Source: Chloroflexota bacterium
GTDB taxonomy: Bacteria; Chloroflexota; Dehalococcoidia; CAUJGQ01
Length of the DNA: 49,902 nt
Direction of reading: 5' to 3'
NCBI GenBank assembly: GCA_963170165.1
Contig: CAUJGQ010000144.1
Span: 1 to 49,902 of the forward strand
A program made the position numbers and the translations under genes. Below, piece by piece: positions 25,365 through 33,332 of this stretch. The notes under the pieces were generated by a model. That model did not search any database. It was not told the origin of the DNA and saw nothing but the letters and a program-made list of their open reading frames with translations. Every line of letters starts with the position of its first letter. Position 1 is the stretch's first letter.

Positions 25365-26636
25365 ATGACGATGACCGCCTCTGAGCTTGAGCAAAAGGGT
25401 GCGGCCGCCAGGGCCGGCGCCCGCGCCCTCGCTCGGCTCGACACCGCCACCAAGAACGCCTGGCTGCACGCCGTCGCCCGTCTGCTGGTCGACCGCCAAG
25501 AAGACGTGCTGGCGGCCAACCGCGTTGACGTCGCCGACGGCCGCGCCGCCGGGATCTCCGACGCCTTTCTCGACCGCATGATCTTGACACCGGAACGGAT
25601 CGCCGGGATTGCCGCCGACGTGCGGGGGGTCGCAGCATTAGCAGACCCCGTGGGCGAAGTGATCGAGATGCGTACGGCGCCTAACGGGCTGCAAATCGGC
25701 CGCCGGCGCGTACCGCTCGGCGTGATCGGCACCGTGTATGAAAGCCGGCCAAACGTGACGGTGGACATGGCGGTGCTGAGCGTGAAGGCCGGCAACGCCG
25801 TTATCCTGCGCGGTGGCAAGGAGTGCCGTCGCTCCAACCTCCTGCTATGGGCCATCCTGCAAGAGGCGGCCGCCGAGACCGGCGTGCCGGCCGGCGCCAT
25901 TCAAATGGTGGAGAGCCAAGATCGCGCCCTCGTGGGCGAGATGCTGAAGATGCGCGATGTCATCGACCTGATGGTGCCGCGCGGGAACGCCGATCTCATC
26001 CGTCGCGTGTATGCTGAGGCGACCATGCCGGTGGTGGCCGGGGGCATCGGCGTCTGCCACACCTATGTGGACGCCACGGCCGACCTGGCCATGGCCGAGT
26101 CCATCACCGTCAACGCCAAGACCCGGCGGGTGAGCATCTGCAACGCGCTCGATACGCTGCTGGTAGACCGCGCAGTCGCTCCGCAGTTCTTGCCCAGGGT
26201 GGCGCAAGCGCTGGCGGCGCGGAATGTCGAACTGCGTGGAGACCCGGAGAGCGTGGCCATCCTGCGCGCGGCCGGGCTGGCCGTCACCGGCGCCGCGGCC
26301 GGCGATTGGGGCAAGGAATTCCTCGATTACATCGCGGCCGTGGCCGTTGTCGATGGCATCGACGGCGCGCTCGCCCACATCGAGCGGTACGGTTCAGGCC
26401 ACTCCGAAGCGATCATCACCGCGTCATACGACCGGGCCCAGCGTTTCCTGAACGAGGTGGACGCGGCCGCTGTGTATGTCAACGCCTCCACCCAGTTCAC
26501 GGACGGCGCGCAGTTCGGACTAGGCGCGGAGGTGGGAATCTCTACCCAGAAGATGCACGCCCGCGGCCCGCTCGGCCTGCGTGAGCTCACCAGCTACAAG
26601 TGGATCATCATGGGCAACGGCCAGATCCGGCCGTAG
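25365..26636 (+). CDS. proA: gamma-glutamyl phosphate reductase
   Basis: A 423-residue NADPH-dependent reductase, the second step of proline synthesis. Motifs are VPLGVIGTVYESRPNV, LRGGKE for cofactor binding, VPRGN, the catalytic Cys in SICNALDTLL, and the C-terminal family block EVGISTQKMHARGPLGLRELTS in pieces. The ATG at 25365 has GGAG 8 bases upstream. The frame stays open about 100 codons further upstream, but that part overlaps the preceding gene and is not ProA-like. Confidence 0.95.
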   Translation: MTMTASELEQKGAAARAGARALARLDTATKNAWLHAVARLLVDRQEDVLAANRVDVADGRAAGISDAFLDRMILTPERIAGIAADVRGVAALADPVGEVIEMRTAPNGLQIGRRRVPLGVIGTVYESRPNVTVDMAVLSVKAGNAVILRGGKECRRSNLLLWAILQEAAAETGVPAGAIQMVESQDRALVGEMLKMRDVIDLMVPRGNADLIRRVYAEATMPVVAGGIGVCHTYVDATADLAMAESITVNAKTRRVSICNALDTLLVDRAVAPQFLPRVAQALAARNVELRGDPESVAILRAAGLAVTGAAAGDWGKEFLDYIAAVAVVDGIDGALAHIERYGSGHSEAIITASYDRAQRFLNEVDAAAVYVNASTQFTDGAQFGLGAEVGISTQKMHARGPLGLRELTSYKWIIMGNGQIRP

Positions 26637-26659
26637 ACCCCGATCCCGGGAGGAACGCC

Positions 26660-26998
26660 ATGGCCTACCGGTTTGAGCGTGAGGCGCGGACTGCCCACTC
26701 TGAGGTATTCGTGATCGTTGATGACGACGGCGCTGAAGCCGGCCGTGTGGACCTACACTTCACGCCGTCCATCACCTACGGGACGCTCTGCCTGAACGAA
26801 GGCATTGACGAGGATGGTATCCAGGATCTGATCGGCGAAATTGACGAACGGCTCGTGCAGACGGCAGATCCCTATCGGGAGGACTTCGTCGTCACGGTAT
26901 GGAGTGGCCGCGCGGCCGGCGTGTATTCAGACGAAGACGCCGATGATGAGGACGCCGAAGAGGACTTCGGCGAAAACGGTAACGGCCCGCGGCTGTAG
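26660..26998 (+). CDS. small acidic hypothetical protein
   Basis: A 112-residue soluble protein. The N-terminal MAYRFEREARTA, a central beta-like stretch FVIVDDDGAEAGRVDLHFT and ITYGTLCL are followed by an Asp/Glu-rich tail (DEDADDEDAEEDFG). The start has GGGAGG 7 bases upstream. It sits 23 bp after proA and may be cotranscribed. No family recognised. Confidence 0.6.
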   Translation: MAYRFEREARTAHSEVFVIVDDDGAEAGRVDLHFTPSITYGTLCLNEGIDEDGIQDLIGEIDERLVQTADPYREDFVVTVWSGRAAGVYSDEDADDEDAEEDFGENGNGPRL

Positions 26999-27024
26999 TC
27001 TCCTCACCCCAGGACGAGATCGTG

Positions 27025-27055
27025 GCAGGGGCGGCCAGCTGCGGCACGCCCCTGC
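27025..27055. terminator. bidirectional terminator
   Basis: A 9-bp perfect stem GCAGGGGCG/CGCCCCTGC with a 13-nt loop lies between the convergent acidic-protein gene and the Rieske gene. Confidence 0.5.
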
Positions 27056-27081
27056 TGCTGCGCCATGGGCGCAGGCCCTGA

Positions 27082-28032
27082 TCAGCCGACATTGACCCAC
27101 ACGTGCCCGGCATCGACACGCGCCGGATACACGCGGATATCCGACGCAGTCTTCTTGGGGTCCAGCACCGCCTGGACATTGCCGATGATGCGATGCTCAC
27201 GCCGGAACTCCGGGTCATACGGTTGCCGTACCACGAACCCGGTCGTGAGGTCGTAGCGGGCGCCGTGCCACGGGCACTGCAGGCAATTGGTCTCGATATC
27301 CAGCTTGCCGTGGGAAAGATCCGACAGACGAGACAGGGCGGGCATATGAGTGCAGGTGGCGTTGATGGCGAAGTAGCCGTCCGGCGTGCGCGCCACCACG
27401 ATCCCGATCCCGTCCAGGTCCACCCGCGCCATGTCCCCAATACCAAGCGCCTCAGCCCGAATCGCCCGCCGCCACATGTCACCGCGGGCGATGGAGGGAT
27501 AACGGGTTGCGCGTTGCGCCGCACGGTGACGCTGCTCCTCACGGACACGCTTGTTGATCTCCGCGCGCTCCTTGTTGTACAGCGCCCGCGCCGCCGGCAC
27601 GTACTCGATCATGGCCAGGTCAACTTTGCGGGCCAGCCCGCCGAACAGCGGGCGCACCTGGTCGAACTCCCACTCTTCCGGTCGCTCGACCGCGTCAGGG
27701 AAGAACCGCTCTATGGCGCGACCGACGTTCACGTCGGGGTACTCGGTGGGTTCGTGGATGGCGCGCAGGCTGGCGCGATGGTCAAGCCACCACTCCTCCA
27801 GCACGGAAGCATCGGCAAACAGACGAATGCCCGTCTGGTACAACTCATCCGGTGAGAACTCCAGCAGCACCGGGCCGTCAGGCGCTTCGTACAGGCTGCT
27901 GTACACCTCGCGCAGTCCCTCGCCGATTGCCTGATGTTCCTTGGTACCGTGCCGCGCATGGCCGATCTCCACCGCAAGGATGTACGCAAGCGGTACCCGC
28001 TCCTCAGGGGTCACTTCAATGACGGCGGTCAT
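27082..28032 (-). CDS. Rieske [2Fe-2S] protein with unknown N-terminal domain
   Basis: A 316-residue soluble protein. The C-terminal ~120 residues are a Rieske domain: C227 and H229 in CTHMP, C253 and H256 in CPWH, then GARYDLTTG. The two ligand pairs are 23 residues apart, longer than the usual 15-17, with an extra Cys at 250. The N-terminal ~190 residues are helical, with FSPDELYQTGIRLFADASVLEEWW and a basic linker, and match nothing I know. There is no signal peptide or TM helix, so it is a cytosolic electron carrier or part of an oxygenase. The ATG has GAGGAG 8 bases upstream. Confidence 0.8.
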   Translation of the reverse strand: MTAVIEVTPEERVPLAYILAVEIGHARHGTKEHQAIGEGLREVYSSLYEAPDGPVLLEFSPDELYQTGIRLFADASVLEEWWLDHRASLRAIHEPTEYPDVNVGRAIERFFPDAVERPEEWEFDQVRPLFGGLARKVDLAMIEYVPAARALYNKERAEINKRVREEQRHRAAQRATRYPSIARGDMWRRAIRAEALGIGDMARVDLDGIGIVVARTPDGYFAINATCTHMPALSRLSDLSHGKLDIETNCLQCPWHGARYDLTTGFVVRQPYDPEFRREHRIIGNVQAVLDPKKTASDIRVYPARVDAGHVWVNVG

Positions 28033-28067
28033 GCGGCGGTCTCCTCACGCTGGGCTGCAGCGCTCCC

Positions 28068-28095
28068 AGAATACCGCAGCCCGAGCTAGTGAAAA
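28068..28095 (-). promoter_or_regulatory. candidate promoter of the Rieske gene
   Basis: Minus strand: -35 TTTTCA (28090-28095), 16 bases, -10 TATTCT (28068-28073), about 36 bases before the start. Confidence 0.4.
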
Positions 28096-28145
28096 AGCGC
28101 ACGGGGAACGACCGCATACCCGCATGATGATTCATGTTTTGTATT

Positions 28146-28270
28146 GGGGCTTGCAGCAGCCCCTGTGGGTTGGCGATACTGCCCTCACGCCGGACGAAAC
28201 CCAATCACCACCCCACCACCAGAGCACGTCCGGCCTGTGCACGGCCCGCCCCTTCCCAGGGGCGGGCCGT
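28146..28270 (+). promoter_or_regulatory. structured leader with terminator-like hairpin before the amidohydrolase
   Basis: Several stems are readable: GGGGCT/AGCCCC (28146-28151/28158-28163); TGGGTT/AACCCA (28166-28171/28198-28203) enclosing GGCG/CGCC; and an alternative 8-bp stem GCCGGACG/CGTCCGGC (28189-28196/28227-28234) that competes with the second. A 12-bp hairpin (28241-28252/28259-28270) ends 15 bases before the start. The upstream gene is divergent, so this hairpin is not its terminator. An attenuator or riboswitch-like leader is possible; no known class is recognised. Confidence 0.4.
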
Positions 28271-28285
28271 TGTGCATCGCCGCTG

Positions 28286-29131
28286 ATGATCATCGACAGC
28301 CACACGCACATCTTCCCTGAGGGTTGGGCCGCGCGCCGCACCGCGCTGGCCGCGCGCGAGCCGCTGTTCGCCGAGATGTACAGCGACCCACGCGCACGCA
28401 TGGCCACCGCCGCGGACCTGCTCCGGTCAATGGATGCGCATGGCATCGACCAGGCAGTCATCTGCGGCTTTGGTTGGGATGACCCGGCCTTGTGCCGGGC
28501 CCACAACGACGCGCTGCTGGAGGCCGCCGCCGCCGCCGGTGACCGGCTGCTGCCGTTTATCACCCTCAGCCTGCGGGACCTCGCCGCCGCAGCGCGCGAG
28601 GCGGAGCGATGCCGCGCCTTGGGGGCCACCGGTATCGGCGAGTTGCGCCCCGAATGGCAGGGTCTGGACCTTGCCACTGAAGGTGACGCCGCCGTACTGG
28701 CGGCGCTCGCCGGAGATGCGCCGCTGTTGATCCATGCCACCGAGGCGGCGGGCCACCGCTACCCCGGCAAGCAGGGACAACGCATCGATGCGCTGTACCG
28801 CTTTATCGAACGGCGCCCCGAGGTGAGGGTGATCGCGGCGCACCTTGGCGGCGGGCTACCGCTCTACGCACACATGCCGGAGGTCCGCGAGGTCCTGTCC
28901 GGCATGTATGTCGACACCGCCGCGTGGCCGCTGCTGTACCGGCCCGCCATCTTTCGCGCCGTGGCAGATCTGATCGGCGCACAGCGTATCCTGTTCGCGA
29001 CCGACTTTCCGCTCCGCTCCCAAGGGCGCGAGCTGAGCCTGCTGCAGCAGACGCCGCTGACGGCCAGCGAGCAGCGGTTGGTGCTGGGTGGGAACGCTTC
29101 CCGGCTATTCGGCCTAGCGCAGGCAGGCTGA
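28286..29131 (+). CDS. amidohydrolase (amidohydrolase_2 family TIM barrel)
   Basis: A 281-residue metal-dependent hydrolase or decarboxylase. The N-terminal HTH metal ligands are in MIIDSHTHIF, GIGELRPEW is the barrel strand, LLIHATEA carries a metal His, VIAAHLGG a further His, and ILFATDFP the catalytic Asp. The substrate is unknown. The ATG at 28286 has no ribosome site and lies just behind the leader hairpin. The frame remains open upstream through that hairpin, but family starts match MIIDSHTH. The ThpR gene follows 3 bp after the stop. Confidence 0.8.
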   Translation: MIIDSHTHIFPEGWAARRTALAAREPLFAEMYSDPRARMATAADLLRSMDAHGIDQAVICGFGWDDPALCRAHNDALLEAAAAAGDRLLPFITLSLRDLAAAAREAERCRALGATGIGELRPEWQGLDLATEGDAAVLAALAGDAPLLIHATEAAGHRYPGKQGQRIDALYRFIERRPEVRVIAAHLGGGLPLYAHMPEVREVLSGMYVDTAAWPLLYRPAIFRAVADLIGAQRILFATDFPLRSQGRELSLLQQTPLTASEQRLVLGGNASRLFGLAQAG

Positions 29132-29134
29132 GCC

Positions 29135-29764
29135 ATGGATCTCCGGCTGTTCGTCGCCATCGAGTTGCCAGAGGCATGGACCGATGCGCTGGCCGATCTC
29201 CAGCATCGCCTGCGTGGCGCCCTACCCAGCCTGCGCTGGACCCGCCCGGAAGGCATCCACCTCACGCTTAAGTTCCTCGGGAATGTACCCAGTGACCGGG
29301 TGTCGCCGATCATTGCTGCCGTGGCATCCGCCGCCGCGACGTGCGAGCCGTTCACGCTTCGGCTGGGGACGTTGGGTGCGTTCAGCAGCGGCGAGCGGCC
29401 ACGGGTGATCTGGGCCGGTGTTGCCGGGGACCTTGCGGCGCTCACCCGGTTGTGGCGCGCCGTGGATGCGCAACTGACACCGCTCGGCTTCGCACCAGAA
29501 CGCGGGAGCTTCGCCCCCCACCTGACACTTGCGCGGGTACCAGACGGACGACAGCGGGACATGGCCGCAACGCTGCCCGCCGTCCTGGCGGGGACGCCAC
29601 TCCCACCGTTGGCGCCGGCGCCCGTCACCGCGATCGCGCTGATGCGCAGCGAACTGGGAGCGGGCGGATCACGGTATACCCAGCTGGCGTCGGGCAACCT
29701 CCGGAACCCGGCCACAAAGACAGGGAAAGATCCCGATCCCAAGCCGGAACCGCCGATGATATAG
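29135..29764 (+). CDS. thpR: RNA 2',3'-cyclic phosphodiesterase (ThpR)
   Basis: A 209-residue 2H phosphoesterase. Two HxTx motifs are seen, HLTLK at H42 and HLTL at H129, symmetric around a pseudo-two-fold fold. It opens 2',3'-cyclic phosphate ends of RNA (formerly called 2'-5' RNA ligase). The C-terminal ~25 residues after the fold are Lys/Pro-rich. It lies 3 bp after the amidohydrolase, in the same operon. Confidence 0.92.
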   Translation: MDLRLFVAIELPEAWTDALADLQHRLRGALPSLRWTRPEGIHLTLKFLGNVPSDRVSPIIAAVASAAATCEPFTLRLGTLGAFSSGERPRVIWAGVAGDLAALTRLWRAVDAQLTPLGFAPERGSFAPHLTLARVPDGRQRDMAATLPAVLAGTPLPPLAPAPVTAIALMRSELGAGGSRYTQLASGNLRNPATKTGKDPDPKPEPPMI

Positions 29765-29807
29765 TAGCGCCATCAAGCAAGGCAGCCCGCCCAGGAGGGC
29801 AGCAGCC

Positions 29808-29942
29808 ATGCGCTTCTTCACTTCACAGACGGCTTACGCCGGACGGCGCCGGGAATGCGATGCCCGGCGCCGTGCGTTTGTCCAGCCCGTGTCGGATGCT
29901 CCCCGGACCCGCGGACAAGTGGGGAGGCGGTTTTTTCGTTAG
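29808..29942 (+). CDS. 44-codon leader ORF before the SWIM protein
   Basis: A short frame too small for usual gene callers. A strong ribosome site AGGAGGG ends 8 bases before ATG 29808. The peptide starts MRFFTSQTAY, is Arg-rich (RRRECDARRR), ends RRFFR and stops with TAG just inside the ribosome site of the next gene (12 bases from TAG to GTG). Its codons contain an 11-bp hairpin and a T6 run preceded by a CTCCCC/GGGGAG stem. It may be a small protein or a leader peptide whose translation controls read-through into the SWIM gene. Confidence 0.45.
   Translation: MRFFTSQTAYAGRRRECDARRRAFVQPVSDAPRTRGQVGRRFFR
29843..29873 (+). promoter_or_regulatory. perfect 11-bp hairpin inside the leader ORF
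   Basis: ACGGCGCCGGG (29843-29853) pairs with CCCGGCGCCGT (29863-29873) around a 9-nt loop. The stem precedes the terminator-like stem at 29899-29936 and could act as a pause or anti-terminator element. Confidence 0.4.
29899..29936 (+). terminator. terminator-like stem with T6 tract before the SWIM gene
   Basis: CTCCCC (29899-29904) pairs with GGGGAG (29921-29926); GCGG and then TTTTTT (29931-29936) follow. It lies upstream of, not downstream from, an ordinary gene, and inside the 44-codon ORF, so attenuation of the SWIM gene is a possible role. Confidence 0.4.
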
Positions 29943-29954
29943 GAGGTTCCGGTC

Positions 29955-30224
29955 GTGAACTCCAGCCTCGTGGGAAAGATCGAGAAGGCCAAGCGCTACG
30001 CCGACGAGCGGGAGACGCGCGTTCGTTTCTCCTCTTTCACGGTTGACGTGAAGGGCGAGAACGAGAGCCATACCGTCCGTCTCGAAGACAATCGCCTGGT
30101 TTGCGCCTGCGAGTTCTTCGCGGGATGGGGTGTGTGCAGCCACTCCATGGCGCTCGAGCGCATTCTCGGTCAGATGCTCCCCAAGGAAGCGCTCTCAGAT
30201 AATCCACTGGCCCAGCCGGTCTAG
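29955..30224 (+). CDS. small SWIM zinc-finger protein
   Basis: An 89-residue protein built around one SWIM zinc finger: C50 and C52 (VCACEF), C61 and H63 (GVCSHS), i.e. CxC-x8-CxH. A basic N-terminal helix (KIEKAKRYADERETRVRF) could touch nucleic acid. SWIM domains mediate DNA or protein binding; here nothing else is attached. The GTG start has AGGAGG 8 bases upstream, overlapping the end of the 44-codon ORF. Regulation through that leader is likely. Confidence 0.8.
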   Translation: MNSSLVGKIEKAKRYADERETRVRFSSFTVDVKGENESHTVRLEDNRLVCACEFFAGWGVCSHSMALERILGQMLPKEALSDNPLAQPV

Positions 30225-30247
30225 CCGGAACACGTGCGCGTCCGCTC

Positions 30248-30279
30248 GGGCCGCTTCTCCTCTTCGGGATGAGCGGCCC
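30248..30279 (+). terminator. terminator hairpin after the SWIM gene
   Basis: GGGCCGCT (30248-30255) pairs perfectly with AGCGGCCC (30272-30279), followed by TTCACT. It lies 23 bases after the SWIM stop and 24 bases before the next start. Confidence 0.5.
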
Positions 30280-30303
30280 TTCACTATTGCGACGGGCTTC
30301 ATC

Positions 30304-31056
30304 ATGCCAGAGCAGTCCATCAATGGCACCGTCTTTGCCTACGAGGACGCCGGCGAAGGCGCGCCGCTGTTGCTGCTCCACGGCGGGCTCGGCACGGCAC
30401 GGCTGCACTGGTGGCGTGAGATCCCCGTCTTCGCGGCGCACTACCGCGTGATTGCCCCTGACATGCGCGGCTACGGCCGATCTTCGCCACCACGCACGTT
30501 CCCGTTCGACTTCTACCAACAAGACGCCGCCGACATGGCCGCGCTGCTGGACGCACTTTCGACCGCTCCTGCCCACGTCATCGGCTGGAGCGACGGCGCT
30601 GTGGTCGCCCTGGTCATGGCCGTGCACTATCCTCACATCGTGCGCTCGCTGACCGTCATATCCGGCGAGGCGCGGCTGCTGCCGCAGGAGCGCGCGGTGT
30701 GGCCGGTGCTGGCCGGCGCTTCAACTTGGAGTGGCGGCGCCCGTGAACGGTTCATCGTCGCCCAGGGGCCGTTGAACTGGCCGGGGATCCTGGATGCGAT
30801 GGTTGCTGGGTACAACCGCGTGCTCGATGAGCGTGGCGGCGAGATCGTCAGCCAGCGCGTCCATGAGATCCGCTGCCCCACGCTGATCCTGCACGGTGAT
30901 GCTGACCCAACGGTGCCGGTGCAGCACGCTTACGAACTCCACACCGCCATCGCCGGCTCACGCTTGCACCTCTACCCGGGCACTGGCCACCTCCCCCAGC
31001 GAGAACATGGGGAGGACCTGCGCGCGCGCGTCCTCGCTTTTCTCGCGGAACACTAG
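30304..31056 (+). CDS. alpha/beta hydrolase
   Basis: A 250-residue hydrolase. The oxyanion region is LLLLHGG, and the nucleophile elbow is GWSDG with Ser96. The acid is in HGDADPTVP, and the catalytic His is in YPGTGHLPQ near the C-terminus. The sequence DMRGYGRSS and a short helical cap suggest a small ester or lactone substrate. No ribosome site is clear at ATG 30304, but earlier in-frame sequence covers the upstream hairpin and is not family-like. Confidence 0.85.
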   Translation: MPEQSINGTVFAYEDAGEGAPLLLLHGGLGTARLHWWREIPVFAAHYRVIAPDMRGYGRSSPPRTFPFDFYQQDAADMAALLDALSTAPAHVIGWSDGAVVALVMAVHYPHIVRSLTVISGEARLLPQERAVWPVLAGASTWSGGARERFIVAQGPLNWPGILDAMVAGYNRVLDERGGEIVSQRVHEIRCPTLILHGDADPTVPVQHAYELHTAIAGSRLHLYPGTGHLPQREHGEDLRARVLAFLAEH

Positions 31057-31073
31057 GCAGGTTAGTCATGGAC

Positions 31074-31102
31074 GGCCGCACAGGGATGCGGCCTTCTCTC
31101 TT
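31074..31102 (+). terminator. intrinsic terminator of the hydrolase gene
   Basis: GGCCGCA (31074-31080) pairs with TGCGGCC (31087-31093) around a 6-nt loop, followed by TTCTCTCTT. It lies 17 bases after the stop. Beyond it, 31103-31288 shows no gene I can support. Confidence 0.6.
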
Positions 31103-31288
31103 GGGCGGGGAGAACACGCAGGCGGCGGGCCAGCATCGGAGGTGACGGCAGCGCGGGGGTTGGCGCTCGTCTCCGGCACCGCAGCCCTGCCGCACCGCCC
31201 GGGACAGGACCTCCACGACCCTGCTGCTTCGGCCGGTGCTTTCAGCGCACCTCGCTGGCGCACGTTGGCGCCTCATGAATGGTCCGGG

Positions 31289-32314
31289 CTAGGCTGGGAC
31301 CCCAGCAGACATCACCGCTCGAGCGGCAGACAACGCCTCGTCGATGTCGCTCTCACTGATGCCATAGTGGGTGACCATGCGGTTTCCGCCCACCAGCACA
31401 CCGCGCGCCTCCATCGCCGCCGTAAAGGCCGGCGCCGGCATCCCGCTAACGCTGTAATAGAGAATGTTCGTCTCGACCACACCGGCATCACAGGCCAGCC
31501 CTGGAATGGATGCGAGCCCGTGCGCAAGCCGGCGGGCATTGGCGTGATCCTCTGCCAGGCGACCGACCATCTCCTCCAGTGCGATGATGCCGGCCGCGGC
31601 AAGCACGCCGGATTGGCGCATGGTCCCGCCCACCATCTGCCGGTAGCGGCGAGCACGACGAATGAAGTCGCCGGATCCGACAATCATCGAGCCGATGGGG
31701 CAGGCGAGTCCTTTGGAGAGACAGAACTGCACCGTGTCAGCTTCAGCCACCAGATCCGCCGGGTGTACGCCCTGAGCCACGGCGGCATTGAAGATCCGCG
31801 CACCATCGATATGCAGGGGGATGCCGGCTTCCCGTGCTACCGCTGCAACCGGAGCCATCTCGTCACGGGAGAGCGCGGCGCCGTTGCAGCGGTTGTGCGT
31901 GTTCTCCAGACAAATCAGGGCGGTGCGGGGAAAGTGCACGTTCTCGGGCCGGATCAGCGCCCGCACGCGCCCGGAGTCCAGCGCACCGCGCGGGCCGTTG
32001 GGCACAGTGCGCAGCTGTACCCGTCCCAACGCGGCGGAGCCCGCCACCTCGGCCAGCACGATATGACACTGCTCGCCGGCGATCACCTCATCGCCGCGTT
32101 CGGTATGCGTCAGCAAAGCAATCAGGTTGCCCATCGTGCCGGAGGAGACAAACAGCCCGGCCTCTTTCCCCAGCCGCTGGGCGGCCATCACCTCCAGCCG
32201 CTGCACGGTGGGGTCATCACCGAACCCATCGTCTCCCACCACCGCCGAGGCCATCGCCCGGCGCATCGCGGGGGAGGGGTGGGACACGGTGTCGGATCGC
32301 AGGTCAATCGCCAT
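31289..32314 (-). CDS. ltaE: low-specificity L-threonine aldolase
   Basis: A 341-residue PLP enzyme that cleaves L-threonine or allo-threonine to glycine and acetaldehyde. It begins IDLRSDTVSHPS. GDDGFGDDPTV, SGTMGNLIAL, LENTHN, HIDGARIFNAAVA (PLP Asp) and FCLSKGLACPIGS with the Schiff-base Lys are all family motifs. ATG 32314 gives the standard start, and an in-frame upstream extension of 41 codons is not conserved in character. It converges with nothing close and diverges from the degenerate hydrolase. Confidence 0.92.
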   Translation of the reverse strand: MAIDLRSDTVSHPSPAMRRAMASAVVGDDGFGDDPTVQRLEVMAAQRLGKEAGLFVSSGTMGNLIALLTHTERGDEVIAGEQCHIVLAEVAGSAALGRVQLRTVPNGPRGALDSGRVRALIRPENVHFPRTALICLENTHNRCNGAALSRDEMAPVAAVAREAGIPLHIDGARIFNAAVAQGVHPADLVAEADTVQFCLSKGLACPIGSMIVGSGDFIRRARRYRQMVGGTMRQSGVLAAAGIIALEEMVGRLAEDHANARRLAHGLASIPGLACDAGVVETNILYYSVSGMPAPAFTAAMEARGVLVGGNRMVTHYGISESDIDEALSAARAVMSAGVPA

Positions 32315-32428
32315 CAGGGCACGCTCCCAAGCCGGGCGGCTCGTTTCGATTCTCCCATACGGCCCCGGCGGGCGAAAGGCAAGGCCGGTCTGATAGCCTG
32401 CTGATGGCCATCGACCGCGAGACAGCTT

Positions 32429-33286
32429 GTGCACCATGTGGCGTCATCGCACTTTGCCGCGGTAGGCGGATTGCGCATCCATTACCGCTCCTGGGGCAAC
32501 CGCCGGGCGTTGCCGCTGCTGCTGTTGCACGATCTTGGCGAAACCGCAGACCAGTGGTTGCCTCTCGCCGCCGTGCTGGGCGCCGAATTTCGCGTCGTGG
32601 CGCCGGACCTGCGCGGCCATGGCGACAGCGACTGGATTGACACCTACTCACCGCAAGAGATCGGCGACGATGCGGGTGAGCTGGCCGGCGTGTTAGGACT
32701 AATCCCCGCTGCAGTTGCCGGCATCGGGCTCGGGGGCTTAGCGGCGGCGTTGCTGGCGGCCAGACAGGGCTATCTCGTGGAACGGCTGTGCCTGCTCGGC
32801 GCCGGCGTCCACGCTAACCTTCCGCCCGAACGCGCTGCCGAGCAAGCGCTGTACGCTGAGCTACCGCCGGACGCGCCGTCTCCGCAGGCGTGGGTCACCG
32901 CATGGCACAATGCCCGAGTGCGCGCCGGTCTGCGCCACGACGCAACGGCGGCCACGCACGCTGACCCGTGGCGGATGGTACGGCGCCTCACCAGCGGGCG
33001 CGTCGCACCTGCGTGGGACCGTGCCGGATACCAGCTCTACCGCGCGTGGTCTCCCGGGGCTCATGCGGTGTCATACGCCGAGGAATTCCATGAGATCGAC
33101 GTGCCCGTGACGCTAATCTATGGTGCGCACGACCCCGTCTTGCCAGGAGAAGCGGTCGCTGCCACTACTGCCACCATCAAGGACTGCCGCGCGGTCCGCA
33201 TCGCGGGCGCCCGGCACGACCTGCTGCATGATCGCCCTGCCGCGGTCGCCGCGGCTATGCTGCCGTTCTTGCGTAACGCGCACTGA
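32429..33286 (+). CDS. alpha/beta hydrolase-fold protein lacking the nucleophile serine
   Basis: A 285-residue protein with the full hydrolase fold: LLLLHDLGETADQW, VVAPDLRGHGDSDW, a helical cap, LIYGAHDPVLPG with the acid, and GARHDLLHD with the His. The nucleophile elbow reads GIGLGG (98-103), so Gly100 takes the position of the serine. Either the enzyme is catalytically dead, or it uses another chemistry (as cofactor-free lyases or dioxygenases of this fold do), or it is a binding protein. The start is GTG, with a second in-frame GTG three codons on, and no clear ribosome site. Confidence 0.75.
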   Translation: MHHVASSHFAAVGGLRIHYRSWGNRRALPLLLLHDLGETADQWLPLAAVLGAEFRVVAPDLRGHGDSDWIDTYSPQEIGDDAGELAGVLGLIPAAVAGIGLGGLAAALLAARQGYLVERLCLLGAGVHANLPPERAAEQALYAELPPDAPSPQAWVTAWHNARVRAGLRHDATAATHADPWRMVRRLTSGRVAPAWDRAGYQLYRAWSPGAHAVSYAEEFHEIDVPVTLIYGAHDPVLPGEAVAATTATIKDCRAVRIAGARHDLLHDRPAAVAAAMLPFLRNAH

Positions 33287-33332
33287 AGCCGGTTGCCTGC
33301 CAGGCTTCGCGCCAAGAGACGGAGCGCCGGGC

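Noticed and set aside
28033-28285. T-box or other named amino-acid riboswitch
   Set aside because: No T-box sequence or specifier loop can be found; the leader is reported only as an unknown structured element.
31103-31288. Small coding frame behind the hydrolase terminator
   Set aside because: Frames here lack ribosome sites and protein-like composition.
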